From: Pseudonocardiales bacterium
GTDB lineage: Bacteria; Actinomycetota; Actinomycetes; Mycobacteriales; Jatrophihabitantaceae
Length of the DNA: 59,514 nt
Assembly (NCBI GenBank): GCA_003243915.1
Contig: QHCC01000001.1
Coordinates: forward strand, 13,565-73,078
Reading direction: 5' to 3'
Shown: piece after piece, positions 48,472 through 58,572 of the stretch
Layout of the letters: every line of letters begins with the position of its first letter
How positions within the stretch are numbered: position 1 is the stretch's first letter
Notes under the pieces: model-generated
Databases searched by the model: none
What the model saw: the letters and a program-made list of their open reading frames with translations, nothing else
What the model was told of the DNA's origin: nothing
Program-made: the position numbers and the translations under genes

Positions 48472-49373
48472 CCGGGCGAACCCGCCGCCCGCCGGTCCGC
48501 CAGTGCGAGCCGCACGGCGTCCTGGTACCCCATCGGCTCCCCTGGCACGAGCGTGCGGATGGAGTCGTCGTGGACGACGACCTCGTTGGTCATCGAATCG
48601 ACGAGGTTTCGCGCCGTCGGGACATCCACGTCGGTGACGAACGCGAGCCACAGCGAGGAGAGCTGCGGCGTCAGCAGCGGCAGGATCACGACGGGCAGCA
48701 GCCTCTTGTTCTGGATACGGGCCACGACCTTGAGCATGTCGACGTAGCTCACAACCTCCGGTCCACCGATCTCGTAGACAGCCCCCTGCGCTTCGGGCGC
48801 ATCGAGCACACCCACGAGGTATCGGACGACATCGGGCAGCGCGATCGGCTGCGTCCGGGTGTTCACCCAGCGCGGGGCCAGCATCACGGGCAGATGGTCC
48901 ACCAGCTGGCGGGTGATCTCCCAGGAGATGCCGCCATGCCCGATCACGACGGCTGCCCGCAGCACGGTCACCGGTGTTCCGCCCTCACCGAGCAGGCCCT
49001 CCACCTCACGCCTGGAGCGCAGATGAGCCGATAGCGTGCCGTCGTCGTCGCCCAGACCGCCCAGGTAGACGATGCGTCTGACGCCCTCCTCGGCCGCTGC
49101 CGTGCCGAAGCTGCGTGCGGCCTGGGCGTCCTTGTGCTCGAAGTCGTCGGAGCCCAGCGAGTGCACGAGGTAATAGGCGACCTCGACGTCGCGAAGCGCG
49201 GCGCGCAGGCTGACGGGATCCTGGACGTCGCCGCAGACCGGCTCACCCGCACCGTCGTAGTCCTCCGGTCGGCGCGTCATCGCGCGCACCCGGTGACCGT
49301 CCGCGACCAGAGCGGCGGCCAGCCGTGAGCCGACGAATCCGGACGCACCTGTGACCAGGACCTGCTTGAGCAT
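48468..49373 (-). CDS. NAD(P)-binding NmrA/SDR-like protein
   Basis: 301 residues. Rossmann start VLVTGASGFVGSRLAAAL, later VYLGGLGDDDG, and no complete YxxxK pair in place, so an atypical (NmrA or DUF2867-type) short-chain dehydrogenase. ATG 49373 has GGAG upstream. Leads a two-gene operon with the CPBP protease. Confidence 0.87.
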   Translation of the reverse strand: MLKQVLVTGASGFVGSRLAAALVADGHRVRAMTRRPEDYDGAGEPVCGDVQDPVSLRAALRDVEVAYYLVHSLGSDDFEHKDAQAARSFGTAAAEEGVRRIVYLGGLGDDDGTLSAHLRSRREVEGLLGEGGTPVTVLRAAVVIGHGGISWEITRQLVDHLPVMLAPRWVNTRTQPIALPDVVRYLVGVLDAPEAQGAVYEIGGPEVVSYVDMLKVVARIQNKRLLPVVILPLLTPQLSSLWLAFVTDVDVPTARNLVDSMTNEVVVHDDSIRTLVPGEPMGYQDAVRLALADRRAAGSPG

Positions 49374-49441
49374 GGAACTCCACTTCACCGACGGGACTTC
49401 GCTGTGAGTTCGTAGGCCCGGCGCGCGACGGATCCGTGCAA

Positions 49442-49466
49442 GCGGGCGAGGCTCGTCAGAGCCCGC
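49442..49466 (-). terminator. Weak hairpin downstream of 49489 gene
   Basis: GCGGGC and GCCCGC around a 13-nt loop, 22 bp beyond the stop of the minus-strand gene ending at 49489. Confidence 0.4.
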
Positions 49467-49488
49467 CGTGGGTGTGGTGCCGTGAGCG

Positions 49489-49857
49489 TCAGGAGGGTTG
49501 CTCGACATGTTGCCATGGCAGCATGTCCCGCCACGTCGCAGCGTCGCTCGCCCACGCGGTCAGCACGGCCCGAACCGTGGCGGCATCGGAGTAGGCGCGG
49601 TAGTGGCGATCGGCGGATCCGTCGCGGAATTCGACGACGTATGTGCCGGCTTCGACTCGCAGCGCTTGCAGGTAGGTATGCCCGCTCACGTCGGCGCAGC
49701 GTTCGAGTATCAGGAATCTGCCCTCGCCGCCCTCACGGCCGACGTCGCCGAGCAGGGCGGCGATGCGGGCCGGTGCAGGATCATCCCACGTCGTTCCGTC
49801 GTCGGTGATCGCGCGTACCAGGGGCATACCGCCGATGTTCGCACCGATGTTCGCCAT
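49489..49857 (-). CDS. Conserved hypothetical protein
   Basis: 122 residues. GRFLILERCADVSGHTYLQALRVEAGTYVVEFRDGSADRHYRA followed by a helix and DMLPWQHVE. Plausible compact alpha/beta fold; similar small unnamed proteins with a TYVVEyRdG segment are common in actinomycetes, possibly antitoxin- or immunity-like, but no function is known. Starts 5 bp after the upstream gene ends, so it is co-transcribed. ATG 49827 is an alternative start. Confidence 0.72.
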   Translation of the reverse strand: MANIGANIGGMPLVRAITDDGTTWDDPAPARIAALLGDVGREGGEGRFLILERCADVSGHTYLQALRVEAGTYVVEFRDGSADRHYRAYSDAATVRAVLTAWASDAATWRDMLPWQHVEQPS

Positions 49858-49862
49858 GCCGC

Positions 49863-50387
49863 TCACCCGGTGGGGTCGGTGCCGCTCGCGGCCGTCCAGG
49901 GATGCAGCCGCGGCCACCAGGCACGCACCGAGCGGCGGTAGCTCTCGTACTGGGCGCCGAATCGCTCGCGCAGGACCGGTTCCTCGTACCAGCGGACGAA
50001 TGCTGCCATGCCCAGCCAGCTCACCAATGCGTAGAGCATCAAGCCACCCGAACGAAACACCAGCGCCTGCCCGAGCACGATCGCCTCCACCGCGACATAC
50101 ATCGGGTTGCGCACGAAGCGGTAGTCCCCGCCGACGACGAGGCGCTCAGTCGGAGCCACCGGCGCTGGCGTGCCGAGGCCCTCGTTGACGAACCGGCCGA
50201 AGGCGCGCAACAGCACCACCAGTCCGGCGAGCCCGACCGCCGCCCCGGCCACGGCTGGCAGAACAGACCAGGAGCGCAGCGTGGGTAGGTTCCAGCGGCT
50301 GATCCACCACGGCAGGACCCCGGCCACCACGCAGGGCGCAGCGAGGAAGAACAGCGCACTGCCGAGGGCCGCTCGCTGCTTACGCAT
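49863..50387 (-). CDS. Isoprenylcysteine carboxyl methyltransferase/PEMT-like membrane protein
   Basis: 174 residues, four hydrophobic segments. The VGGDYRFVRNPMYVAVEAIVLGQAL block (RNPMY) is the signature of the ICMT/phospholipid methyltransferase family. It likely methylates a lipid-linked or small acceptor with SAM. First gene of a pair with the hypothetical protein above. Confidence 0.88.
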   Translation of the reverse strand: MRKQRAALGSALFFLAAPCVVAGVLPWWISRWNLPTLRSWSVLPAVAGAAVGLAGLVVLLRAFGRFVNEGLGTPAPVAPTERLVVGGDYRFVRNPMYVAVEAIVLGQALVFRSGGLMLYALVSWLGMAAFVRWYEEPVLRERFGAQYESYRRSVRAWWPRLHPWTAASGTDPTG

Positions 50388-50744
50388 GCCCTAGCCCCGC
50401 TCGCGGTCGGCGAATCGGCACCGGGTCTGGACCGCGGTCGGGCTCAGAACGTCGAACCATCCGGCGCCCGCGGGAAGGGCGGCGGCTGGGTCCGAGCCCG
50501 GGCCGCCGGGCAGAGCGTTGTCCTGCTCGGGCATGGCCAATAGTTACCTCGCGGGTTCTCCAAAGCCAAGGGACCGTGATCGCGACTGCGCGGCCGGGCT
50601 CGAATGAGCGGGCGCGTCACCGGCCGAGCGCAACCGTGGCGAGCGGCACGTCGCCGTCGTGCTGCACCTGCTCTGGACAAAGGCGCTCGAATGTCAATAC
50701 ATTGCCCTGGGTTCTAACACCAGACCATCGGGGGAAGCAAAGCC
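50388..50744. other. No supported gene; divergent promoter region
   Basis: About 357 bp between a minus-strand operon and the plus-strand BNR gene. ORFs present are shadows. The AT-richer stretch near 50690-50720 (GTCAATACATTGCCC) is the likely promoter for the BNR gene. Confidence 0.45.
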
Positions 50745-52388
50745 ATGAGCAGACGGTCGAGATTGGTTCTGACGGCGGGTGCGCTGGGCGCGGCCCTGCT
50801 GGCTGCGGGTGCTGTCACCGGGGGAGCCGCTGCGGCGCCTGCCTCGGCGGCGAAGGCCCCCCGATGGGTCCTGCACGCCCAGAAGTACGGGGGCAGCATC
50901 TCCGGCGGAGTCCGGGCCACGCTTGATCCCCGTGTTGTCACCGCACAAGCCGCTGCACGGCGCTCGGCTGTTCGGGCCACTAGTATCGTCGCTGGTCCGA
51001 ACGTGCAGATGAACGACGACTCCGCCCCACCGTTGCCGCAGAACGAGACCGCGGTGGCCTACAGCACCCGGAACGCGCTGGTGGCCGTGGCCGCCGCGAA
51101 TGACTACGTCAGCGGCGGCGTCGTGGTCATGCGCACCACCGACGGCGGCGCGCACTGGGCGAGCACGCGGGTCGTTCCCGAGTTCCGCCCGACCGGGGAC
51201 TTCTGCAACGGCGGGGATCCCGCGGTGGCCTACAGTCGCCGCGACCGGGCGTTCTACATGTCCCAGTTGTGCTTCTTCCGGGAGTTGGGGCACTCCGAGG
51301 TCCAGGTGTACGTGTCCAAGGACGACGGGAAGACCTGGACTCCCGGCCGGCAGGCCGCGCGCGCGGCGTCCACCTACGACTACGCCACCAAGACCGAGGA
51401 CACCACCAACTTCAACGACAAGGAATACATCGCGGTCGACAACACGCCGACCAGCCCGCACTACGGCCGGCTGTACGTGACGTACACGAAGTTCCACGTA
51501 CAGGCGGACGGCTTCAGTGACTACTGCCCGATCCAGCTCGCTTACAGCGACAATGTGCCGGCCACCAACCCGTTCCTGGCGACGTTCGTGCACACCGCGG
51601 TCAACCCGGACGCACCGGGCGGCGATGGGAAGGGCCCGTCGGCGAACCAGTTCAGCGTGCCGAGGGTCGAGAAGAACGGCGCCCTGGACATCTCCTACAT
51701 CCAGGAGGACTGCAACACCTCCATCGACTTCCACCTGCTGTTCCAGAAGTCGACGGATGGCGGCAGCACCTTCCTGCCGACGCAGGTGACCGTCGAGAAG
51801 CCGGGTCAGTGGGCGGACAACCCGGACACCGGAGACAACCTTCCCCCCACCGCGTTCCGGGCCCCGGAGACCGAGTCTCTGGCGTATAGCCCCACCACCG
51901 GCACGCTCACCTACGTCGTTGCCAACAGCATCACCAAGCCCACTACCGGCACCGACATCTCCTACTGGCTGTCCCACGACGGCGGCCTGACGTGGTCGGA
52001 TGCGCACACGCTGAGCAGCGCCACGCACATCGCGCCCGGGCCGGCCGCACGCAACGACCAGTTCATGCCATGGGTCGACGCCACTCCGTCCGGCAAGCTG
52101 TATGCGATCTGGTTCGACCGGCGCGCCGATCCGGCAAACCACGACATCAACACCTGGCAGGCCGAGTCCACGGACGACGGACAGCACTGGACGACCCACC
52201 GCATCAGCACGAAGTCCTGGAACCCGGATCGCGGCTTCTTCACCTCGGGAGCGTTCATCGGCGACTACAACGGTCTAGCCGCCAATGACTCGGCCGTGTA
52301 CCCCGTGTGGACGGACGGCAGGAACTCCAGCATCGATCAAACCGGTATCGGCGAAACCGACATCTTCACCAACGTCGAAATCCAGTAA
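50745..52388 (+). CDS. Secreted sialidase-like BNR-repeat protein
   Basis: 547 residues. Signal peptide 1-33 (LVLTAGALGAALLAAGAVTGGAAAAPASA). Five Asp-box/BNR motifs: TTDGGAHW, SKDDGKTW, STDGGSTF, SHDGGLTW and STDDGQHW, which mark a six-bladed beta-propeller of the sialidase/BNR superfamily. The catalytic Arg triad and FRIP of true sialidases are not evident, so glycosidase activity is unproven. GGGGGAAG precedes ATG 50745. Exported, probably acts on extracellular polysaccharide. Confidence 0.88.
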   Translation: MSRRSRLVLTAGALGAALLAAGAVTGGAAAAPASAAKAPRWVLHAQKYGGSISGGVRATLDPRVVTAQAAARRSAVRATSIVAGPNVQMNDDSAPPLPQNETAVAYSTRNALVAVAAANDYVSGGVVVMRTTDGGAHWASTRVVPEFRPTGDFCNGGDPAVAYSRRDRAFYMSQLCFFRELGHSEVQVYVSKDDGKTWTPGRQAARAASTYDYATKTEDTTNFNDKEYIAVDNTPTSPHYGRLYVTYTKFHVQADGFSDYCPIQLAYSDNVPATNPFLATFVHTAVNPDAPGGDGKGPSANQFSVPRVEKNGALDISYIQEDCNTSIDFHLLFQKSTDGGSTFLPTQVTVEKPGQWADNPDTGDNLPPTAFRAPETESLAYSPTTGTLTYVVANSITKPTTGTDISYWLSHDGGLTWSDAHTLSSATHIAPGPAARNDQFMPWVDATPSGKLYAIWFDRRADPANHDINTWQAESTDDGQHWTTHRISTKSWNPDRGFFTSGAFIGDYNGLAANDSAVYPVWTDGRNSSIDQTGIGETDIFTNVEIQ

Positions 52389-52511
52389 CCGGGTCGAGCT
52401 GAGTTCAACTGCTCAACCGCTCAAGAGTCGGCCGCTGGGTCGGCGTCGCGTGCGAAACACTGATCAGCTCGGTTGCGTGACAGACAAGCCCACCGCTGCG
52501 GACGCGGCGGC

Positions 52512-52731
52512 CAGCTCGTTATCCTGGCCGCCGGCCTGCTGAAGCTGCCCTCACTGGCGGGTCCGCTGGCACGCACATCCACGGCCGGGTCCTGCTCGGT
52601 GCCGTCATCGCGGGCTCGCCTCATACGTCTCGGTCACGTGGCTGACCCGCTACTTCGAGACCCGCATCCTGACCCCGTTCGCGATCTACAGCCTCGTCGC
52701 CGGGGTCATCTGCATCATCCGCTTCGCCTGA
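52512..52731 (+). pseudogene. Undecaprenyl-diphosphatase (uppP) C-terminal remnant
   Basis: Three frames in turn read LVILAAGLLKLPSLAGPL, then THIHGRVLLGAVIAG, then ASYVSVTWLTRYFETR and LTPFAIYSLVAGVICIIRFA before the stop. Joined, they give the last third of UppP/BacA-family membrane phosphatases, including the conserved RYFETRxLTPFAIY end. Two frameshifts and the loss of the catalytic N-terminal part show decay. Confidence 0.85.
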
Positions 52732-52832
52732 CCTTGGCCCCCGGCGACGGCCGGGCGAAGTTTCGGTGAATGTCGCGCGTGGAGGGGTACATCCGGGCTC
52801 GACAGGTCCCCGGGTGGGGGACACTCCGGATC

Positions 52833-53639
52833 ATGGGCGTCCGCGCACCGATGCGGTACGGCGCCCGGCCTGGGGTGCTCGCCATCGCCCACCGCGGCGG
52901 GGCTGGTCTCGGGGCAGAGAACACGATGGACGCCTTCGCCCGCTCCTACGCCCTCGGGCTGCGCTACCTGGAGACCGATGTGCGCCAGAGCGCGGACGGC
53001 GAGCTGGTCGTATTCCACGACGCAAGACTCGATCGCGTCACCGACGGTCGCGGGCCGCTCAGTAAGGCCACCGCTGCCGACCTGCGGCGGTTGCTGGTCG
53101 ATGGGGCGCACCCCATTCCGACGCTTGCCGACGTGCTTCAGAATTTTCCGGACGCATACTTCACCATCGATCTCAAGGACGAGTCGGCCGGCGAGACGCT
53201 GGCACGGGTGTTGATCGATACGGGTTCGGCTGACCGAGTCTGCGTCGCTGGTGCGTGGGACAAATCGTTGCGCAGACTCCGCGAGCTGGTCGGGCCCGAT
53301 CTCAACACCGCGCTCGGGTGGCGCGACCTCGCCACCCTGGTCGCCTGCACGCACGCGCGGGTCAGAGTGCCGGGTCCGCGTTTCAGCGGCGGCTTCGCCC
53401 ACGTGCCGCTGCGGATCGGGCGCCTACCCGTCTACGGCGACCGGCTCATCGCCCGCGCCCGCGAGATGGGAATCGCCACCATCGTCTGGACTGTCGACGA
53501 CCCGGACCAGATGCAGCGACTGCTCGACAGCGGTGTGGACGGCATCATCACCGACCGCCCGGACCTGCTACGAGAGGTGCTCATCGCGCGCGACCAATGG
53601 ACCCCGCCCCGACACGAACTCGAGGTCACCGCGGTCTGA
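52833..53639 (+). CDS. Glycerophosphodiester phosphodiesterase (GDPD family)
   Basis: 268 residues. AHRGGAGLGAENTMDAF (catalytic His, Glu) and ETDVRQSADGELVVFHD (metal ligands, second His) define the GDPD fold; TVDDPDQMQRLLDSGVDGIITDRPDL closes the barrel. It hydrolyses glycerophosphodiesters to glycerol-3-phosphate and an alcohol. ATG 52833 is used; ATG 52770 would add 21 residues. No signal peptide, so probably cytoplasmic. Confidence 0.92.
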   Translation: MGVRAPMRYGARPGVLAIAHRGGAGLGAENTMDAFARSYALGLRYLETDVRQSADGELVVFHDARLDRVTDGRGPLSKATAADLRRLLVDGAHPIPTLADVLQNFPDAYFTIDLKDESAGETLARVLIDTGSADRVCVAGAWDKSLRRLRELVGPDLNTALGWRDLATLVACTHARVRVPGPRFSGGFAHVPLRIGRLPVYGDRLIARAREMGIATIVWTVDDPDQMQRLLDSGVDGIITDRPDLLREVLIARDQWTPPRHELEVTAV

Positions 53640-53855
53640 ATACGTTCGAGCTGACCCCGCGTGTCGGATGCGGCGACACCCGCCGACCTTCCCCGGCAAA
53701 CGCTGTGAGGACTGGGACCTCGACGACCCCGCAGGCCAGAGCATCGCCGCCGTCCGGACGATCCGCGACGGGATCCAGGACCGCGTTGAAAGCTGGTCGC
53801 GGACGCGACGTGGGCGCCGAGTCGCGTTCTTGGCCGATGGGGCACGATCAGAGGC

Positions 53856-55109
53856 ATGATCCGGTTACCGGGTTACGTCGCGCGCGAGCACGTCGTAACT
53901 GTCCCCCTTGACCACCGTGCACCTGATGGCGCCACGATTGACGTCTTCGCACGCGAGCTCGTCGATCCCGGCAAGCAAGACGATGACCTGCCGTGCCTGC
54001 TGTTCCTGCAGGGGGGTCCAGGCGGGAAGTCGCCTCGGCCGCTGGACCGGTCGGCCTGGATCGACGTCGCCTTGCGCACCCACCGGGTCGTGCTGCTCGA
54101 CCAGCGCGGTACCGGGCGCAGCACGCCGATCACGGCGGCGATCGCCCGTGACCGCTCCGCAGCGCAAGTGGCGGACTACCTGAGCCTGTTCCGCGCCGAT
54201 GCGATTGTCGCCGACGCCGAGGTTCTGCGCCGCACCGTCATCGGTGACCGACGGTGGGACACCCTCGGCCAGAGCTACGGCGGGTTCGTCACCCTCACCT
54301 ACCTGTCCACGGCACCGCAGGGTCTCGATCATTGCTACGTCACCGGCGGAATCCCCGGCCTCACCGCAACCGCCGAGGACGTCTACGCCCGAACGTTCTC
54401 ACGCGCCGCGAACCGCGCCCGCGAGTACTACACGCGATACCCACAGGACCGGGCTGCGATCGCGCGGCTCGTCGACCACCTCGGCGAGCACAAGGTTCTC
54501 CTGCCGGACGGTGATCTGCTGACCCCGCACCGGCTACGCACCCTCGGCGCGGTGTTCGGCATGAGCTACGGGTTCGAAACCATCCACTGGCTTCTCGACG
54601 ACGCCTGGGTCGGCGATGAGTTACACCCCAGGTTCTTGTACGACGTGCAGACCGCGACCGGCTTCGTCGACAACGTTCTCTACCCGCTGCAGGAGTACAC
54701 CTACGCCACCGACGCGGCGACCGGGTGGGCGGCCCAGCGCGAGTACGACCGGCGTCCGGAGTTCGCGGCGGACGCACGGCCGGTCCTGCTGACCGCGGAG
54801 ATGATGTTCCCCTGGATGTTCCGCGAGATCCGCTCCTTGCGTCCGTTCGCGGCGGCGGCCGACCTGCTCGCCGCGAAGGACGACTGGCCACCGCTCTACG
54901 ATCTGGACCGCCTGGCCCGCAACGAGGTCCCGCTGTGCGCGGCCGTCTACTACGACGACCTCTATGTCGACTCAGAGCTGCAGCTGCAGACCATCGAGTG
55001 GGTCGGTAACGGGCGTGCCTGGGTCACCAACGAGCACGAGCACGACGGACTGCGCAGCGCACCAGCCGTGCTGGAGCACCTGTTCGACATGGGAGCCGGG
55101 CGCCGCTGA
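53856..55109 (+). CDS. Alpha/beta hydrolase, prolyl aminopeptidase (S33) family
   Basis: 417 residues. FLQGGPGG (oxyanion region), DQRGTGRS and nucleophile elbow GQSYGG are the marks of the prolyl iminopeptidase family; the YYDDLYVD Asp and NEHEHDG His probably complete the triad. It removes N-terminal proline from peptides or acts on a related ester. Monocistronic; 216 bp separate it from GDPD. Confidence 0.9.
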   Translation: MIRLPGYVAREHVVTVPLDHRAPDGATIDVFARELVDPGKQDDDLPCLLFLQGGPGGKSPRPLDRSAWIDVALRTHRVVLLDQRGTGRSTPITAAIARDRSAAQVADYLSLFRADAIVADAEVLRRTVIGDRRWDTLGQSYGGFVTLTYLSTAPQGLDHCYVTGGIPGLTATAEDVYARTFSRAANRAREYYTRYPQDRAAIARLVDHLGEHKVLLPDGDLLTPHRLRTLGAVFGMSYGFETIHWLLDDAWVGDELHPRFLYDVQTATGFVDNVLYPLQEYTYATDAATGWAAQREYDRRPEFAADARPVLLTAEMMFPWMFREIRSLRPFAAAADLLAAKDDWPPLYDLDRLARNEVPLCAAVYYDDLYVDSELQLQTIEWVGNGRAWVTNEHEHDGLRSAPAVLEHLFDMGAGRR

Positions 55110-55586
55110 GCTGGGCAACCACGCGACCGGCACGGTGGGGATCCACGCTAATCACTCATGATCACCGATCGGGTGATCTTGCCACGGAAATCTGCTCCTG
55201 TTTCGACGCGCCGCACGACGCTCGAGGCGCTCACTTGGCGACCGTCAAGGCGACGGTGTACGCATCTGGCCGCGGCAAACCGACCTGGCCCCAACCATTT
55301 CCGGCACCAAGATCAGAGGAACGGCGAATCCAGCACGCCGAGTCGCGGCACAGTCGGCGTGTGCTGAGCATCGCGCTTCCCAGTTGAGTCTTCGGAGACT
55401 TCGGTCGGTAGGTGCGCCGCCGGTAAGTCTTCGCGAGGGAACGCGGGACTTCAGAACGCGATCTCGGACGTCCGGGTCGCGACGTGTAGGTACAGAATCC
55501 AGGACGGTCTAACGGCCGGACGCCGCTTACCTGGACGAAACGTAGAACTGACGCCCTGGCAATGCCGGCGGTGCAGGCTCGCAGGC
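55110..55586. other. No supported gene
   Basis: About 475 bp. The inverted repeat GATCACC-GATCG-GGTGATC (55160-55178) could terminate the S33 hydrolase gene. No ORF with motifs; the 3' part must hold the promoter of the WS/DGAT gene. Confidence 0.5.
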
Positions 55587-57773
55587 ATGGACTGGGACGA
55601 GCTGCATCAGACGGGCAAGACCTGGCGTGTGCGGGTCCGACTGGCCGATCATCCGGGCCAGCTGGCGACTCTTGCCACCCAACTTTCAGTGCAGGGTTGC
55701 AACCTGCTCGGGGTCACCGTCCTGCCGGTAGCTGGCGATCCCAGCGATCCGGCGGGCAACGTCGTGGACGAGCTGGTGCTGCGCGCACCGGCGGCGCTGC
55801 GTCCCGACGAGCTGACCGCGCTGCTCGAAGCGCCGGGAGCTCGCTGTGTCGGCATCGCCCCGGCGTCGGTGGGCGACTTGGTGGACGCTCAGACCGCCGT
55901 GCTTCGGACGGCAGCCGGCCTGCTGTCCGGGATCGCCACTGCGGCCGATGCGCTGCGCCAGGTGCTGGACGCTGACTCGGTCGTGGTGGTCGGTTGCGAG
56001 CCGGGGGCCGACGGCGGGGAGCCCGGCTCGATTCGCCTGGGTGCGAACGGGCACCGGGCAACGATCAGGCTGCGCCCCGGCGAGCAGGTCGTGGCCGAGC
56101 GGGAGTGGGCACCGTTCACCGATGGCGAGCTGGCCAGAGTGCCGGCGCTGCTCGTCCTGCTGAGCTTTGTCGTACCCCGCGCGGTCGCGGCGGTGCGCGA
56201 CGAGCCGATAGCGGCTGAGCTGAGCACGCCGGCGCCCACGCGACCGGCCCGTCCACGCCGCCAGTTGAGTTCGCTCGACGCACAGTTCCTCAACGCCGAG
56301 ACGGCGACGACGCTGACGCACGTCGGCGGGCTGACCATCCTCGACCCGGTGGGAGCGCCGGGCGGTCAGGTCACGCTTGGCGGGCTCAGGACCCTGGTCG
56401 CCAGCAGATTGCACCTCGTCGCGCCGCTGCGCTGGCGGCTGCACCAGGTGCCGCTCGGGCTCGACCTGCCGTACTGGGTCGATGCCGGAAGCGTCGACCT
56501 CGAACATCACCTCCGCGAAGTCCACCTCGGCGGCCCGGGGACCGACACGCAACTCGGCGAGCAGATCGCCCGCCTGGCCGAGACCCCGCTCGACCGGGAC
56601 AAGCCGCTGTGGGAGTGCTACCTGGTGCACGGGCTGGCCAGGGGTCGGCAGGCGCTATACACGAAGGTGCACCACGCAGTGATCGACGGCGTCTCAGCTG
56701 CCGAGATTCTGGCAGTTGTGCTGGACCTTGATCCCGAGCCGCGCCAGCTGCCAGCGCCAGAGGTCGAGGCGGTCGCGGAGAGCTCGCCCGGCACGGCCGA
56801 GATGCTGCAGCGCGGCGCGCGCCACGCGATGACCCGGCCGCTGCAATTGCTGCGCTGCGCTCCGGTCATGCTGCCGCACCTGCTGGACGTGCCCGGCGTT
56901 TCGACGACTCCCGGCGCCGGCCTGCTCGGCACGCTGGCCGGCGGCGTGGCCCGCCTCGCGGGACGGCCCGCCTCCACTCTTCCCGAGCGCCCGTCATCCG
57001 CGCCGAGTACGCCGTTCAACGGACCGATCACGACCACACGTGACTTTGCGTTCGTCGCCCTTCCACTCGCCGACATCAAAGCGGTCAAGGACGCGCTGGG
57101 GTTCACAGTCAACGACGTGGTGATGGCCCTGTGCACCACCGCTCTGCGGCGGTGGCTGATCGACCACGACGCGCTGCCCGACAGTCCCCTGGTGGCCTCG
57201 ATCCCGGTGTCGGTACGCACCGCGGAGCAGTTCGGTACGGCAGGCAACCAGATCTCGTTCATGCTCGCTGCCCTGCCGACCGGCGAGGCTGACCCCGCCC
57301 GCCGGCTGGACCTGCTGCACTCCTCGCTGGCCAGCGCGAAGGAACGCTTCCGCGCCACGCCCGCCCGGCTGCTGCACGAGTTCAGCGCGGTGCTTCCGCA
57401 GGCGATGCACGGGCTGGCCTCGCGGACCGCGCTGCGCGCCGCGACCCTGGGCGGAGCACCGTTCAACCTGTTCGTGTCCAACGTCGCGGGACCGCAGGTA
57501 CCGCTGTACGCAGCCGGGGCCAGGGTCACCGGGAACTATCCTGTCTCAGTCGTGAGCGACATCGGTGGCGGCATCAACATCACGGTGATGTCCTACGACG
57601 GGCACCTCGACTTCGGCATCATCGTCTGCCGTGACATGGTTGCGGACGTGTGGGACATCGCTCGGCATCTGCGCGACGCCCTCACCGAACTCACGGCACT
57701 GAGCAATGCGGTGGTGCCGGACTCGGTACATGGATGTCCGCAACCTGTCGGGGCTGCTCACCGAGTTCAGTGA
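55587..57773 (+). CDS. Fusion of ACT domain and wax ester synthase/diacylglycerol acyltransferase
   Basis: 728 residues. Residues about 14-90 have the beta-alpha-beta plan of an ACT domain ([35 protein letters not shown]); 100-205 form a second, less clear domain. From 226 on the protein is a normal-sized WS/DGAT ([14 protein letters not shown]), with the catalytic HHxxxDG at 362-368 (HHAVIDG), the PLW motif, and [10 protein letters not shown] near the end. WS/DGATs acylate diacylglycerol or fatty alcohols for storage lipid. The ACT region suggests allosteric control by a small ligand, perhaps an amino acid. ATG 55587 fits the ACT start. Confidence 0.9.
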   Translation: MDWDELHQTGKTWRVRVRLADHPGQLATLATQLSVQGCNLLGVTVLPVAGDPSDPAGNVVDELVLRAPAALRPDELTALLEAPGARCVGIAPASVGDLVDAQTAVLRTAAGLLSGIATAADALRQVLDADSVVVVGCEPGADGGEPGSIRLGANGHRATIRLRPGEQVVAEREWAPFTDGELARVPALLVLLSFVVPRAVAAVRDEPIAAELSTPAPTRPARPRRQLSSLDAQFLNAETATTLTHVGGLTILDPVGAPGGQVTLGGLRTLVASRLHLVAPLRWRLHQVPLGLDLPYWVDAGSVDLEHHLREVHLGGPGTDTQLGEQIARLAETPLDRDKPLWECYLVHGLARGRQALYTKVHHAVIDGVSAAEILAVVLDLDPEPRQLPAPEVEAVAESSPGTAEMLQRGARHAMTRPLQLLRCAPVMLPHLLDVPGVSTTPGAGLLGTLAGGVARLAGRPASTLPERPSSAPSTPFNGPITTTRDFAFVALPLADIKAVKDALGFTVNDVVMALCTTALRRWLIDHDALPDSPLVASIPVSVRTAEQFGTAGNQISFMLAALPTGEADPARRLDLLHSSLASAKERFRATPARLLHEFSAVLPQAMHGLASRTALRAATLGGAPFNLFVSNVAGPQVPLYAAGARVTGNYPVSVVSDIGGGINITVMSYDGHLDFGIIVCRDMVADVWDIARHLRDALTELTALSNAVVPDSVHGCPQPVGAAHRVQ

Positions 57774-57891
57774 GCGCTGGTCACCAAAGACCGTCGCCAC
57801 GCTCAACGACTACGAGATCAAGCTCGTCAAGGTCCAGGGTGCGCCGAACGAGGACTACACCATGCTCAACTGGGTGGCGCCGTATATCTGA
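57730..57891 (+). pseudogene. Truncated cupin-domain protein
   Basis: From ATG 57730, which lies inside the WS/DGAT end: [20 protein letters not shown] then [16 protein letters not shown] match the first strand region of small cupins. Where these continue with the metal-binding HSHxxxDE segment, this frame ends after 16 unrelated residues ([14 protein letters not shown]). It lacks the metal site. Probably a truncated remnant. Confidence 0.65.
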
Positions 57892-57930
57892 GACTGCAGC
57901 TGCTAGATGATCAACGGATACAAGGGCGCT

Positions 57931-58458
57931 CTAGCGAGTTGCCTTCCAGGTGCCGCTGTCAGTGCCCGCCTTGTATGTCCCGCTCATGGAGTTGCCAGAG
58001 AAGCTGCCCTCGAAGGTGGTCGTCGAGCCGGTGATCGTGCCGAACGTGATCTTGTTGCCCAACAGCGTGCCCTTGATCACCCCGGTGCCGCCGGCGGCGC
58101 CATTGATCGTGATGTTGCCCGTGATCGCTTCGCCCTGCCGGGTGAACGTGACACTGAACGTGCCTGTCGCACCCGTCGTGGTGTTGGCGAACGTGCCGGT
58201 CCAGTCGCCGGCGATGTCATCACTCGACGATGGCGGGGTGCTCGGGGCGGCTGAGCTCGTGTCCGCGGGCGTGGAACTGGCGGCGGTGCTCGCCGGGACG
58301 ACGGTAGCCGGCGAGGTGGTGGATCCCTTGCCCTTGCCGGATGAACTGCATCCCGCGGTGAGCAGCAGGCACGCGCTCAACAGGGCGGCGCCGCCGACCA
58401 TGGAACGTCGCCGAAGGCTATGCGGCGTGGGGCGCGTTGGGTTTGTTCGTGCGTTCAT
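57931..58458 (-). CDS. Lipoprotein with small beta-rich domain
   Basis: 175 residues. Basic start (NARTNPTRPTPHSLRRRS), hydrophobic core and lipobox LLTAGC; a Ser/Thr/Pro linker; then a repetitive beta domain (GDWTGTFANTTTGATGTFSVTF, TGVIKGTLLGNKITF, FEGSFSGNSMSGTYKA) resembling calycin-like lipoprotein barrels. ATG 58458 has AGGGAGAG upstream. Envelope protein, function unknown. Convergent with the cupin remnant. Confidence 0.83.
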   Translation of the reverse strand: MNARTNPTRPTPHSLRRRSMVGGAALLSACLLLTAGCSSSGKGKGSTTSPATVVPASTAASSTPADTSSAAPSTPPSSSDDIAGDWTGTFANTTTGATGTFSVTFTRQGEAITGNITINGAAGGTGVIKGTLLGNKITFGTITGSTTTFEGSFSGNSMSGTYKAGTDSGTWKATR

Positions 58459-58572
58459 GGTTGCTCTCCCTAAGTTGGCTGCGAACTGAACCATCGCCCG
58501 TGCCGCCAAAGAATCACCAAAAATCAACCACCCGCGCTCGAGACGCCCGGGACCGACACGAGGGCGTCGTCG

